From the NCBI RefSeq assembly GCF_900199455.1, contig NZ_FZQR01000006.1, positions 248,001-312,000 on the forward strand: a stretch of 64,000 nt of DNA. Reading direction: 5' to 3'. Under the pieces are notes generated by a model. The model searched no databases and was not told the origin of the DNA. It saw only the letters and a program-made list of their open reading frames with translations. This DNA is from Mesorhizobium carmichaelinearum (GTDB lineage Bacteria; Pseudomonadota; Alphaproteobacteria; Rhizobiales; Rhizobiaceae). Of the stretch, positions 54,685 to 63,826 are shown piece by piece (the stretch's first letter is position 1; each line of letters opens with the position of its first letter). Made by a program: the position numbers and the translations under genes.

Positions 54685-54902
54685 GACGGGGCACGCTAGC
54701 AGATGTGATCGCGCGGTTTAATGCCGGCGCTTCGAAAAACGGGGGACGACCGAGGCGATCGCCTCCCTGCAATTGCCCTTCGGCCTGCGATTCCCGCGCG
54801 CGGGCGGTTTACACGCGGCGGTGTGTGGTCTTAATTCGGACCGAAACAAAGCACCCGCTTCAAGGAGGTGCTGCACCCACCGGCGAGGAAATCAAAAGCA
54901 TC

Positions 54903-57182
54903 ATGGCCAGGAAAACTGAGAACAGCGGCCCGTCCGTCAGCGCGCAGGAAGCGCTCGAGTTCCACGCGATGGGCCGGCCCGGCAAGCTGGAGATCGTCGC
55001 CACCAAGCCGATGGCGACTCAGCGCGATCTGAGCCTCGCCTATTCGCCGGGCGTCGCCGTTCCGGTGCGCGCCATCGCCGAGGACCCCAGCCGCGCCTTC
55101 GACTATACGACGCGCGGCAACATGGTCGCCGTCATCTCCAATGGCACCGCCATCCTTGGCCTCGGCAATCTCGGCGCGCTGGCCTCGAAGCCGGTGATGG
55201 AAGGCAAGGCGGTGCTGTTCAAACGCTTCGCCGATGTCGATTCCATCGACCTCGAGGTCGACACCGAGGACGCCGACGAGTTCATCAACTGCGTGCGCTT
55301 CCTCGGCCCCTCCTTCGGCGGCATCAACCTGGAGGACATCAAGGCGCCGGAATGCTTCATCATCGAGCAGCGCCTGCGCGAACTGATGGACATCCCGGTT
55401 TTCCATGACGACCAGCACGGTACCGCCATCATCTCGGCCGCCGGCCTGATCAACGCGCTGGAAATCACCGGCCGCGACATGAAGACCACGAAAATGGTCT
55501 GCAACGGCGCCGGTGCCGCCGGCATCGCCTGCATCGAACTGATGAAGGCAATGGGCTTCGCGCCCGAAAACATCATCCTGTGCGACACCAAGGGCGTGGT
55601 CTACCAGGGCCGCACCGAAGGCATGAACCAGTGGAAGTCGGCGCATGCGGTCAAGACCGACACCCGCAGCCTTGCCGAGGCGCTCGACGGCGCCGATGTC
55701 TTCCTTGGCCTCTCGGCCAAGGGCGCGCTGACCACCGCCATGGTGCAGTCGATGGCCAAGAACCCGATCATCTTCGCCATGGCCAATCCCGATCCCGAAA
55801 TCACGCCGGAGGAAGTCGCCGAGATCCGCACCGACGCCATCATGGCGACCGGGCGTTCGGACTATCCGAACCAGGTCAACAACGTGCTCGGCTTCCCCTA
55901 CATCTTCCGCGGCGCGCTGGATGTGCGGGCAACCACCATCAATGATGACATGAAGATCGCCGCGGCACGTGCGCTCGCCGAACTGGCGCGCAAGGACGTG
56001 CCCGATGATGTCGCGGCCGCCTATCAAGGCAACCGGCCGAAATTCGGCCCCAACTACATCATCCCGGTGCCGTTCGACCCGCGCCTGATCTCGGCAATTC
56101 CTCTTGCCGTGGCCAAGGCGGCGATGGAGTCGGGCGTCGCCCGCAAGCCGATCCTCGATCTCGACCGCTATGCGCAGGAACTGTCGGCCCGCCGCGATCC
56201 CATCGCCTCGACCCTGCAGCGCATCTACGACCGCGTGCGCCGCCAGCCTAAGCGCATCGTCTTCGCCGAGGGCGAGGAAGAGCAGGTGATGCGCGCCGCC
56301 GTCTCCTATGTGAACCAGAAGCTCGGCACCGCCATCCTGCTTGGCCGCGACGACGTCATCAAGGAAAACGCCAAGCACGCCGGCATCGATCTCAACAAGC
56401 AAGGCATCGAGATCATCAATGCAAGGCTGTCGCGCCGTAACGGTATCTACACCGACTATCTCTACGAGCGCATGCAGCGCAAAGGCTTCCTGTTCCGTGA
56501 CTGCCAGCGCCTGATCAACAACGACCGCAACCACTTCGCCGCCTGCATGGTGGCGCTGGGCGATGCCGATGGCATCGTCACCGGCGTGACCCGCAACTAT
56601 TCGACAGCACTCGACGACATCCGCCGCGTCATCGACGCCAAGCCCGGCCACCGCGTCATCGGCGTCTCGATCGTGCTCGCGCGGGGCAAGACCGTGCTGG
56701 TCGCCGACACCGCCGTGCACGACATGCCGAACGCCGAGCAGATCGCCGACATCGCCGAGGAGGCGGCCGGCTTTGCCCGCCGCATGGGCTACGAGCCGAG
56801 GCTCGCCATGCTCGCCTATTCCACCTTCGGCCACCCGCAAGGCGAGCGCTCCGAGCGCGTCCAGGAAGCGGTGCGCATCCTCGACAAGCGCCGCGTCGAT
56901 TTCGAATATGACGGCGAAATGGCCGCCGACGTCGCGCTCAACGCGCGGGCCATGGCGCAATACCCGTTCATCAGGCTGACCGGCCCGGCCAATGTGCTGA
57001 TCATGCCGGCCTTCCACTCGGCCTCGATCTCGACCAAGATGCTGCAGGAACTCGGCGGCTCCACGGTCATCGGCCCGCTGCTGGTCGGGCTGAACAAGCC
57101 GGTGCAGATCGTGTCGCTCAACGCCAAGGACAGCGATATCGTCAACATGGCGGCAATCGCGGCTTATACGGCGGGGACTTGA
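54903..57182 (+). CDS. maeB: NADP-type malic enzyme with C-terminal phosphotransacetylase-like domain
   Basis: 759 residues from ATG 54903; the frame is open upstream without homology. The malic domain has LAYSPGVAVP with the catalytic Tyr, VFHDDQHGTAI, and the NAD(P) site NGAGAAGIACIELM. A phosphotransacetylase-like domain fills the last ~320 residues (RIVFAEGEEEQVMRAA to the end). The enzyme decarboxylates malate to pyruvate, important in rhizobia using C4-dicarboxylates; either the DME or TME type is possible. A GAGG lies somewhat far (14 nt) from the ATG. Confidence 0.95.
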   Translation: MARKTENSGPSVSAQEALEFHAMGRPGKLEIVATKPMATQRDLSLAYSPGVAVPVRAIAEDPSRAFDYTTRGNMVAVISNGTAILGLGNLGALASKPVMEGKAVLFKRFADVDSIDLEVDTEDADEFINCVRFLGPSFGGINLEDIKAPECFIIEQRLRELMDIPVFHDDQHGTAIISAAGLINALEITGRDMKTTKMVCNGAGAAGIACIELMKAMGFAPENIILCDTKGVVYQGRTEGMNQWKSAHAVKTDTRSLAEALDGADVFLGLSAKGALTTAMVQSMAKNPIIFAMANPDPEITPEEVAEIRTDAIMATGRSDYPNQVNNVLGFPYIFRGALDVRATTINDDMKIAAARALAELARKDVPDDVAAAYQGNRPKFGPNYIIPVPFDPRLISAIPLAVAKAAMESGVARKPILDLDRYAQELSARRDPIASTLQRIYDRVRRQPKRIVFAEGEEEQVMRAAVSYVNQKLGTAILLGRDDVIKENAKHAGIDLNKQGIEIINARLSRRNGIYTDYLYERMQRKGFLFRDCQRLINNDRNHFAACMVALGDADGIVTGVTRNYSTALDDIRRVIDAKPGHRVIGVSIVLARGKTVLVADTAVHDMPNAEQIADIAEEAAGFARRMGYEPRLAMLAYSTFGHPQGERSERVQEAVRILDKRRVDFEYDGEMAADVALNARAMAQYPFIRLTGPANVLIMPAFHSASISTKMLQELGGSTVIGPLLVGLNKPVQIVSLNAKDSDIVNMAAIAAYTAGT

Positions 57183-57358
57183 CGAACAGTCTGCGCAAGG
57201 AACGGATCCAACGACCCGGCCTTCGGACGAGGCGGCGCCCAAACGCCATCGCCTCCCACCATAAGAGATTGATAAGATTCAGCTGATATAGGGAAACTCT
57301 TGCCGCATGCCGTAACGGCATCCACGGCGCGCTCAGACCGCTAAATGGGGGTGCGGCC

Positions 57359-58450
57359 ATGAAGCATGACGGAGTTTCTGTATCCGCGGTCGGCCAGGGG
57401 GTCTACCACGACGAGCGGCTGGACGCCTTGCTCAGCATCACCGGCCGCATGGACGGTTATCTCTACCGTTGCCGCAACGACGCGTCCTACACCATGCTCT
57501 ATATCAGCGACGGCATTTTCACCGTCAGCGGCTATCGTCCGAGCGATTTCATTCACAACGCGGTGCGCGACTATGTCTCGGCCATCCACCCGGATGACCT
57601 GCCGTCGGTCTATGCCGCGGTCGACGCCGCGCTCGAGGCGCGCTGCAACTGGAACGTCGACTACCGCATCGTGCCGAGGGTCGGCGAACCGCTCTGGGTC
57701 CGCGAGATCGGCGGCGGTGTCTGGGACGAAACCGGCGAACTCGAATTTCTGGAAGGCTTCGTCGTCGACATCAGCGACCGCAAGGTGGTCGAGGACCTCA
57801 ACGCCCAGCTGCTTCTGGACCTGAAGACCGCCAACGAGGAACTGTCCGCGCAAAAACGCGAGATCGAGGTGGCCAAGCAGCAGAGCGACCATTCGGCCAA
57901 CCACGATGCCTTGACCGACCTGCCCAACCGGCGTGCCTTCCACAACGAGCTCAAATCGGTGGTCGCCCGCTGCGGTGCCACCGGCGAGGCGGCCGGGCTT
58001 CTGTTCATCGACCTCGACCGGTTCAAGGAAGTCAACGACACGCTCGGCCACGAGGCCGGCGATGCGCTGCTGCAACGCGTGTCGAGCCAGCTTCGCTCGA
58101 TCCTGCGCAGCGCCGATTTCGTCGCCCGGCTTGGCGGCGACGAGTTCGCCTTCCTGTTCTCGGCCGACACCGAACTGGCGCAGCAGAAGGCCGTGCGCGT
58201 GGCCGAACGCATCCTGGAGAGGTTGCGGATCAAGGTTCCGACGCCCAATGGCGCCATCCAGGTCGGTTGCACCGTTGGTGTGGCGATGTATCCGACGGAA
58301 GCCGACGATTGCGACGCGCTGATCGCGCTCGCCGATCGGCTGATGTATGTCGGAAAGAAGAGTGGTCGAAACCGGCTGGTCACCGCCACGGAAATGGCGC
58401 CGCAACAGCCATCGTCCGGGCCTCGCCACCCGATTCGCAAGACTGCTTAG
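57359..58450 (+). CDS. PAS-GGDEF diguanylate cyclase
   Basis: 363 residues, soluble. The PAS domain is about residues 25-145, ending in a PAC motif (FLEGFVVDISDRKVVED). A coiled linker follows, then the GGDEF domain with the intact signature RLGGDEFAFL near residue 258. The inhibitory I-site RSAD lies exactly five residues before GGDEF, so product inhibition by c-di-GMP is expected. GGGGGTG precedes the ATG. No EAL domain is present. It has no close functional partners; the PAS ligand is unknown. Confidence 0.93.
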   Translation: MKHDGVSVSAVGQGVYHDERLDALLSITGRMDGYLYRCRNDASYTMLYISDGIFTVSGYRPSDFIHNAVRDYVSAIHPDDLPSVYAAVDAALEARCNWNVDYRIVPRVGEPLWVREIGGGVWDETGELEFLEGFVVDISDRKVVEDLNAQLLLDLKTANEELSAQKREIEVAKQQSDHSANHDALTDLPNRRAFHNELKSVVARCGATGEAAGLLFIDLDRFKEVNDTLGHEAGDALLQRVSSQLRSILRSADFVARLGGDEFAFLFSADTELAQQKAVRVAERILERLRIKVPTPNGAIQVGCTVGVAMYPTEADDCDALIALADRLMYVGKKSGRNRLVTATEMAPQQPSSGPRHPIRKTA

Positions 58451-58481
58451 GCGCATCTTTCAAGGGTGTGCATAAAAGCCC

Positions 58482-59387
58482 TCAGGCCAGGCCCATCGCT
58501 TGCTTGTGGCTGGCGATCTCCAGCAACAGCCACTCGCGGAACCGCTTGATGCCGGCCGAGCCGCGGTTGCCCGGCTTCTGCTGCAGGCAATAGCTCTCCG
58601 GAATTGGATGCCTGACCGGGAACGGCGCCACCAGCTGGCCGCTGGCCAGCAAATCCTGCGCCATGATGTTGTCGACCAGCGCCACGCCGCCGCCATTGAC
58701 CGCCTCGCGCACGGCTAGCGCCGGGTCGTGGAAGATCGGGCCGGATTTCGCGTCGACCTTCAGGCCTTCCAACTCGAACCATTCCTCCCACCAGGCGGTG
58801 GTGTTCTCGTGCAGCAGCCTCTGTCCGGCGAGATCGGCGGGGAACCTTGGCGCATTCGGACCGGCAAGCAGGGCCGGCGCGCAGACGGGAAAGATCACCA
58901 GCGATACGAGCTGAATGTAGTCCGCATTGCCGGCATCGGCGGTGAACAGCACACGCAGATCGGCACTCGGATTACCGCCCCGGTTCTGATCGTCATGGAT
59001 CGACACGTCGAGTTCGAAATCCGGGTTCGCCGCGCGAAAACGCGGCAGGCGGTCGGCAAGCCACAGGTTCATGAAGGTGGCGTTGATCGACAGCGAGGCG
59101 CGCTTGGCGGCAACGGGGCGGCCATGGCTGCCCATCTCTTCGGTGGCCGCCTCGATCGACCTGAAGGCTGTGGACAGCCGGCGGGCAAAGTGCGTGGCTT
59201 TCGGCACCAGTGTCACCTGGCGGATGCCGCGCTCGAACAGCTCGATGCCCAGCGCCTGTTCCAGGGAACGGATATGCCGGCTCACCGCCGAGGGCGTCAG
59301 CCGCAACTCCTCGGCGGCCTCCTTGAAGCTGTGCAGGCGCGCCGCCGCTTCGAAAGCCCGGATCGCATTCAACGAAGGCAGCTTCAT
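58482..59387 (-). CDS. LysR-family regulator (GcvA-like)
   Basis: 301 residues. The HTH start MKLPSLNAIRAFEAAARLHSFKEAAEELRLTPSAVS is the GcvA/AmpR subgroup signature, followed by RHIRSLEQALGIELFERG. The remainder is the effector-binding domain. It is divergent from the polyamine-binding protein gene (120 bp), so it probably controls that gene and the agmatinase. Confidence 0.92.
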   Translation of the reverse strand: MKLPSLNAIRAFEAAARLHSFKEAAEELRLTPSAVSRHIRSLEQALGIELFERGIRQVTLVPKATHFARRLSTAFRSIEAATEEMGSHGRPVAAKRASLSINATFMNLWLADRLPRFRAANPDFELDVSIHDDQNRGGNPSADLRVLFTADAGNADYIQLVSLVIFPVCAPALLAGPNAPRFPADLAGQRLLHENTTAWWEEWFELEGLKVDAKSGPIFHDPALAVREAVNGGGVALVDNIMAQDLLASGQLVAPFPVRHPIPESYCLQQKPGNRGSAGIKRFREWLLLEIASHKQAMGLA

Positions 59388-59506
59388 GGGGCATGAGACA
59401 AAACTTCAGATGAGTTTTTGTCAAGTATGGTGGGCAGAAATGCCGTTTGTCGGACCGTGCCGAACGGGCAATTCTTGCGCGATCCAACCCCCTTGGGAGA
59501 CGCGCC

Positions 59507-60613
59507 ATGCGCCATCTTGCCACCCTTGCCGCATCGATGTTCGCCCTGTCCGCCTGCACGCTGACGGGCGTTGCCCACGCCGGCGAGGACAAGACCGTCA
59601 ACATCTACTTCTGGTACGATTACGTGCCCGCCGACACGATCGCCGAATTCGAGAAACAGACCGGCATCAAGGTCGTCTACGATACATTCGATGCCGTCGA
59701 GATGCTGACGACCAAGGCGCTGACCGGGGGCTCCGGCTATGATTTGATCATGCCGGGCGCATCGATCGTCGGACAGTACATCAAGGCCGGTGCCATCCGG
59801 AAACTCGACAAGGCAGGGATTCCCAATGCCGGGGGTCTCAATCCTGACATCATGGCCTTCCTGGCCAGGCAGGATCCCGGCAACGCCTATGCGGTGCCCT
59901 ATGCCTATGGCACGACCGGCATCATCTACAACAAGGCCCGGATCGCCGAGCGGATGAAGGACGCTCCGGTCAACAGCCTCGACATGATCTTCAAGCCGGA
60001 GGTGGTGCAAAAATTCCAGGATTGCGGCATCGCCATGGTCGATTCGCCCGAAGGCGTCATGTCGATCGCGCTCAATTATCTCGGCTTCAACCCGTTCTCG
60101 ACCGACGAGAGCGAGATCAGGAAGGCAGCCGATCTGCTGACCGCGATCAAGCCCTACATCAGGCATTTCAAATCCGGCTCGATCATGAGCGAGATGGCGG
60201 CCGGCGATCTCTGCCTGGCGCTTGGCTGGAGCGGCGATGCGATCGGTGCGGCGACCAAGGCGGTGGACGCCAAAAGCGGCGCCGATGTCGGCTATGCCAT
60301 CCCCAGGGAAGGCACGGAAATCTTCTTCGACGTCATCACCATCCCGGTCGATGCGCCGCACCCCGAAAACGCCGAGGCGTTCATGGATTTCCTGATGAGG
60401 CCGGAAATCGCCGCCCGCTTCACCAATGCGACACTCTATCCGAACGCGGTCGAGGCGGCGGCGCCGATGATCGACAAGACAGTTCGCGACAATCCCGACA
60501 TCTACCTCTCGCAAGAGACGATGAAGCATCTGTTCGCCGCCCAGCCGCGCGACCAGAAATCGCTGCGCCTGGTCACCCGCCTGTGGACCGGCTTCACCAC
60601 CGGAACCAACTGA
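59507..60613 (+). CDS. Polyamine-binding periplasmic protein (PotF/PotD-like)
   Basis: 368 residues from ATG 59507 behind TTGGGAGA. The signal peptide ends near VAHAGE. The mature start VNIYFWYDYVPADTIAEFEKQTGI and the pocket region (FDAVEMLTTKALTGGSGYDLIMP, VPYAYGTTGIIYN, LALGWSGDAIGA) match putrescine/spermidine binders. No permease or ATPase gene is nearby, so it either works with a distant transporter or acts as a sensor. An agmatinase-family gene follows 47 bp downstream. Confidence 0.92.
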   Translation: MRHLATLAASMFALSACTLTGVAHAGEDKTVNIYFWYDYVPADTIAEFEKQTGIKVVYDTFDAVEMLTTKALTGGSGYDLIMPGASIVGQYIKAGAIRKLDKAGIPNAGGLNPDIMAFLARQDPGNAYAVPYAYGTTGIIYNKARIAERMKDAPVNSLDMIFKPEVVQKFQDCGIAMVDSPEGVMSIALNYLGFNPFSTDESEIRKAADLLTAIKPYIRHFKSGSIMSEMAAGDLCLALGWSGDAIGAATKAVDAKSGADVGYAIPREGTEIFFDVITIPVDAPHPENAEAFMDFLMRPEIAARFTNATLYPNAVEAAAPMIDKTVRDNPDIYLSQETMKHLFAAQPRDQKSLRLVTRLWTGFTTGTN

Positions 60614-60660
60614 TCCCCGGCCTGCTTGGCACCTCTCTCCAGAAAAAAGATGTGATCGAT

Positions 60661-61620
60661 ATGCTCAATTCCCTGCCGCGTTCGCGCCAGACCGACGATG
60701 CCGTTTTCGGCAAGACCATCTATGGCGGCTCGCACGAGCCGGTCTATGGCGGTGTCCTGTCCTTCATGCGCCGCCGGCTGACCCGCAACCTTGACGGTGT
60801 CGATGTCGCCGTCTGGGGCATCCCGTTCGATGCGGCCGTGTCCAACCGGCCGGGCGCCCGCTTCGGCCCGCAAGGCGTGCGGCGCGCCTCGGCCATTCTG
60901 GAGGGCGACCCGCAATATCCTTTCCGCGCCGATCCGTTCGAAAGACTGGCGGTCATCGACTATGGCGATTGCGGCCTCGATTTCGGCCGTCACGACGAGA
61001 CACCTTGGCAGATCGAGGCGCAGGCGAGCGAGGTCGTCGATGCCGGCGTCACGCTGCTGTCCATCGGCGGCGATCACTACGTCACCTGGCCGCTGCTCAG
61101 GGCGCATGCGAAGAGATATGGCCCGTTGGCGCTGGTCCAGTTCGACGCCCACCAGGACACCTGGCTCGACGAGGAGAAGCGCATCGACCATGGCTCGTTC
61201 GTCGCCAGGGCGGTCGCCGAAGGCCTCATCATACCGGAGCGCTCGATCCAGGTCGGCATCCGCACCCACGCGCCGGACAGCTGCGGCCTTGAAATCCTGC
61301 ATGGCGAAGATGTCGCCGAACTCGGCGTGGCCGCCGTCATCGAGCGCATCAAGGCGCGTGTCGGCGATGCCAGGACCTATCTGACCTTCGACATCGACTG
61401 TCTCGACCCTGCCTTTGCGCCCGGCACCGGCACGCCGGTCGCCGGGGGCCTTTCGTCACGCGAGGCGCTGATGATCCTGCGGCGGCTGGGTTCGCTTGAT
61501 ATTGTCGGCGCCGATGTCGTCGAGGTGGCGCCGGCCTATGACCATGCCGACGTCACGTCGATCGCCGGTGCCGCCGTGCTGCAGCACTATCTTGGCCTGC
61601 TGGCGGAGAAGAAAGGCTAG
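60661..61620 (+). CDS. speB: Agmatinase-family ureohydrolase
   Basis: 319 residues from ATG 60661. The Mn-binding motifs are complete: GGDHYVTW, FDAHQDTW and FDIDCLDPAFAPGTGTP. The family hydrolyses agmatine to putrescine plus urea, but relatives prefer guanidinobutyrate or guanidinopropionate and cannot be told apart here. It is in tandem with the polyamine-binding protein gene, which supports a guanidino-amine or polyamine pathway under the divergent LysR gene. The symbol is tentative. Confidence 0.88.
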   Translation: MLNSLPRSRQTDDAVFGKTIYGGSHEPVYGGVLSFMRRRLTRNLDGVDVAVWGIPFDAAVSNRPGARFGPQGVRRASAILEGDPQYPFRADPFERLAVIDYGDCGLDFGRHDETPWQIEAQASEVVDAGVTLLSIGGDHYVTWPLLRAHAKRYGPLALVQFDAHQDTWLDEEKRIDHGSFVARAVAEGLIIPERSIQVGIRTHAPDSCGLEILHGEDVAELGVAAVIERIKARVGDARTYLTFDIDCLDPAFAPGTGTPVAGGLSSREALMILRRLGSLDIVGADVVEVAPAYDHADVTSIAGAAVLQHYLGLLAEKKG

Positions 61621-61637
61621 CCCGAGCTCAGAGGGCT

Positions 61638-62327
61638 TCAGCCCGGCGCGAACACCCGTGCCGCTTCGACGACCTTCTCGATCTGGTCCTGCCGCAGCAG
61701 GTCGATCGGAATGCGGCCGTCGAGTTGCGCAGACGGCCGCGTCAGCCACAGCCAGGCCAGTCTCGGATTGCCGATCAGCGACTGCACGTCGCTTAGGCCG
61801 GCGACCGGCCTGCCGTCGACGAATTGCGCCAGCGGGAAAACGTGCTTGCGGCCGCCCTTGCGCAAGGCGATGACGTCGCCGCGCCTTTGCCAGCGGTGCA
61901 GGGTCGAGCGGGCGATGCGCAGGTTTTCTTCCAGGTAGGTCGAGCCGGCGACGCGGCCGGCCCAGTCCTCGATCAGCATCGATTCGAGGTCGTCGGACTG
62001 GGGCGATACAGGAAGCGCTTCATCGGCCAACATAGCCGTCGGCAGGTTTGTGGCCCCGGCTTCGCTGCGACGCGCGGCTTCCGCCGCCAGCGCACGCACG
62101 AATTTCGAGGCAAGGCCGGGAAGGTCGGCATGGATGGCGTCGATGGCGCGCTGATGCTTCGGCGACAGCAAGGTGACGGCGGACGCTATGCTGCCGGCGA
62201 TCTTGCCGACCGAGACGACGGTGGATTGGTTTATCGCCTCGTCATAATGGGCAAGCGCGCGTTCGACGTCCTCCGCGACCATCTCCGCGAAGTCGTCCTG
62301 TCCAAGACCTGTCTGAAATCTGCTCAT
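61638..62327 (-). CDS. Orphan protein with MbcA/ParS (Xre antitoxin)-like C-terminus
   Basis: 229 residues. The N-terminal ~110 residues are helical and unassigned. A middle HTH-like segment (ENLRIARSTLHRWQRRGDVIALRKGGRKHVFP) is followed by a C-terminal region (LIGNPRLAWLWLTRPSAQLDGRIPIDLLRQ) that resembles the toxin-binding domain of MbcA/ParS/Xre antitoxins. No RES-domain toxin gene is adjacent, so it is an orphan or acts as a plain regulator. It converges with the agmatinase gene, stops 17 bp apart. Confidence 0.7.
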   Translation of the reverse strand: MSRFQTGLGQDDFAEMVAEDVERALAHYDEAINQSTVVSVGKIAGSIASAVTLLSPKHQRAIDAIHADLPGLASKFVRALAAEAARRSEAGATNLPTAMLADEALPVSPQSDDLESMLIEDWAGRVAGSTYLEENLRIARSTLHRWQRRGDVIALRKGGRKHVFPLAQFVDGRPVAGLSDVQSLIGNPRLAWLWLTRPSAQLDGRIPIDLLRQDQIEKVVEAARVFAPG

Positions 62328-62598
62328 GCATCTGTCTTCCGGCCGCGCGCGCGCTCCCCTCAGCCGCGGCCGATTGCTGAATTTCTAGTGCGGAAAACGG
62401 AAATCATGGCGGCAACGAAACGCACCGCCCGACAGCTTGCTGTCTTGCATCTTTCAACACCCCATCTGACTGCGAGTGCCCCGAAATGTCAGTCACGGGA
62501 CGCTCTCATTTTCGTGTAGGAGCGATATGTGACAATCACGCGACGGTGAGAAGCGAGGCGCTTTTCCTTCTCCCACAAGGGGAGAAGGGAAAGGCGCC
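62328..62598. other. Gap with hairpin, no accepted gene
   Basis: A possible 37-codon frame at 62406-62519 has a weak ribosome site (CGGAAATC) and no recognisable product. The right end holds the stable hairpin described separately. Confidence 0.4.
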
Positions 62599-62601
62599 TT
62601 A
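62555..62601. repeat. Hairpin repeat at the adenosine/ribokinase-family gene end
   Basis: AGGCGCTTTTCCTTCTCCC pairs with GGGGAGAAGGGAAAGGCGCC around ACAA, a ~19-bp stem with small mismatches that reaches the gene's stop codon. It is of a dispersed Mesorhizobium type (CTTCTCCC...GGGGAGAAG). It may protect or end the minus-strand transcript; no T-run follows. Confidence 0.6.
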
Positions 62602-63591
62602 CAGCAACCCGGCCAGTTCCGCCTCGCGGCGCAGGTTTTGCCTTGGCCTTGGGCCAAGCTGCTGGATCACCAGGCCGGCGGCCAGTGAGCCGAGGTCGCC
62701 GCAGGTCTTGAGGTCGCGGCCTTGCGTGTAGCCATGCAGGAAACCGGCGGCGTAGAGATCGCCGGCGCCCGTCGTGTCGACCAGTTCCCGGATCGCCGTC
62801 GCCTGGATGACCACGGTCTCGCCGCCACGCACGATGACCGAGCCTTTTTCGGAGCGGGTGACGGCAGCGATCTTGCAATCCTTGCGGATCTGCGCCAGCG
62901 CTTCATCGAAGGACGATGTCTGGTAGAGCGACTTGATCTCGTGGCTGTTGGCAAAGACGATGTCGACCGTGCCCGAGCGCATCAGCTCGAGGAATTCGTC
63001 GCGGTAGCGGTCGACGCAGAACGAATCCGACAGCGTCATAGACACTTCGCGGCCTGCCGCATGCGCCAGCCTGGCCGTCTGCCGGATCGCTTCCTTGGCG
63101 CGCGGCGGGTCCCACAGATAGCCCTCGAAATAGGTGACCTTGGCGCCTGATGCCTTGTCGGCCTCGACATCTTCCGGTCCGAGCTCGACGCAGGCGCCGA
63201 GATAGGTGTTCATCGAGCGCTCGCCATCGGGCGTGACGAAGATCATCGAGCGCGCCGTCGGCGGCTCGCCGGTGAGCGGCTTGGTGTCGAAGGCGACGCC
63301 CTGTGCATGGATGTCGTGCGCGTAGATTTCGCCCAGCGCATCATTGGAGACCTTGCCGAAGAAGGCGGCGCGTCCGCCGAAGGAGGCGACGCCGGCCGCC
63401 GTGTTGCCGGCGCTGCCGCCGGAGGCCTCGATCGCCGGACCCATGCGGCTGTAGAGCAGTTCGGCGCGCTGCGTGTCGATGAGGTTCATCGCGCCCTTGA
63501 TGATGCCGTTGGTTTCGAGGAAGTCCTCCTCGCACTGGGCGATGATGTCGACAATGGCATTGCCGATGCAAAGCACGTCATAATCCGGCAT
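62599..63591 (-). CDS. Adenosine kinase / PfkB-family carbohydrate kinase
   Basis: 330 residues from ATG 63591, preceded by GGAG; an upstream frame extension to 63630 is less likely. Ribokinase-like fold: SGGSAGNTAAGVASFGG near residue 55, and the catalytic DTTGAGDLYAAGFLHG with the Asp base near residue 285. The start DVLCIGNAIVDIIAQ and the overall order fit the alphaproteobacterial adenosine-kinase-like group. Fructose or another nucleoside as substrate is not excluded. Confidence 0.88.
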   Translation of the reverse strand: MPDYDVLCIGNAIVDIIAQCEEDFLETNGIIKGAMNLIDTQRAELLYSRMGPAIEASGGSAGNTAAGVASFGGRAAFFGKVSNDALGEIYAHDIHAQGVAFDTKPLTGEPPTARSMIFVTPDGERSMNTYLGACVELGPEDVEADKASGAKVTYFEGYLWDPPRAKEAIRQTARLAHAAGREVSMTLSDSFCVDRYRDEFLELMRSGTVDIVFANSHEIKSLYQTSSFDEALAQIRKDCKIAAVTRSEKGSVIVRGGETVVIQATAIRELVDTTGAGDLYAAGFLHGYTQGRDLKTCGDLGSLAAGLVIQQLGPRPRQNLRREAELAGLL

Positions 63592-63826
63592 CAATGTCTC
63601 CGCCAAAAACCCGAGCCGGCTTCTTGCCACGCTGGCCGGGCGCGGGTTTAGCGATTCGCGACGGCTTTGCCTAGGGCATGTTGATATTCAGCTGATGCCG
63701 GCCCTGACCCGGACCCCGGAGCGCGACACGCCAGGCGCTACGACAATTCGACCGTGGACGAAGCATTTCTTCGCGGCGTTGCCTACAAGTCAGGCCCGAT
63801 CGACCGCATCCGAAGACGGCAAGCCC

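Noticed and set aside
54831..57242. 803-codon open frame antisense to maeB
   Set aside because: A shadow of maeB; no recognisable domain, and low-complexity His/Asp/Gly runs.
62406..62519. 37-codon frame between the orphan antitoxin-like gene and the adenosine/ribokinase-family gene
   Set aside because: Only a weak ribosome site and no secondary support. It could be real but cannot be claimed.
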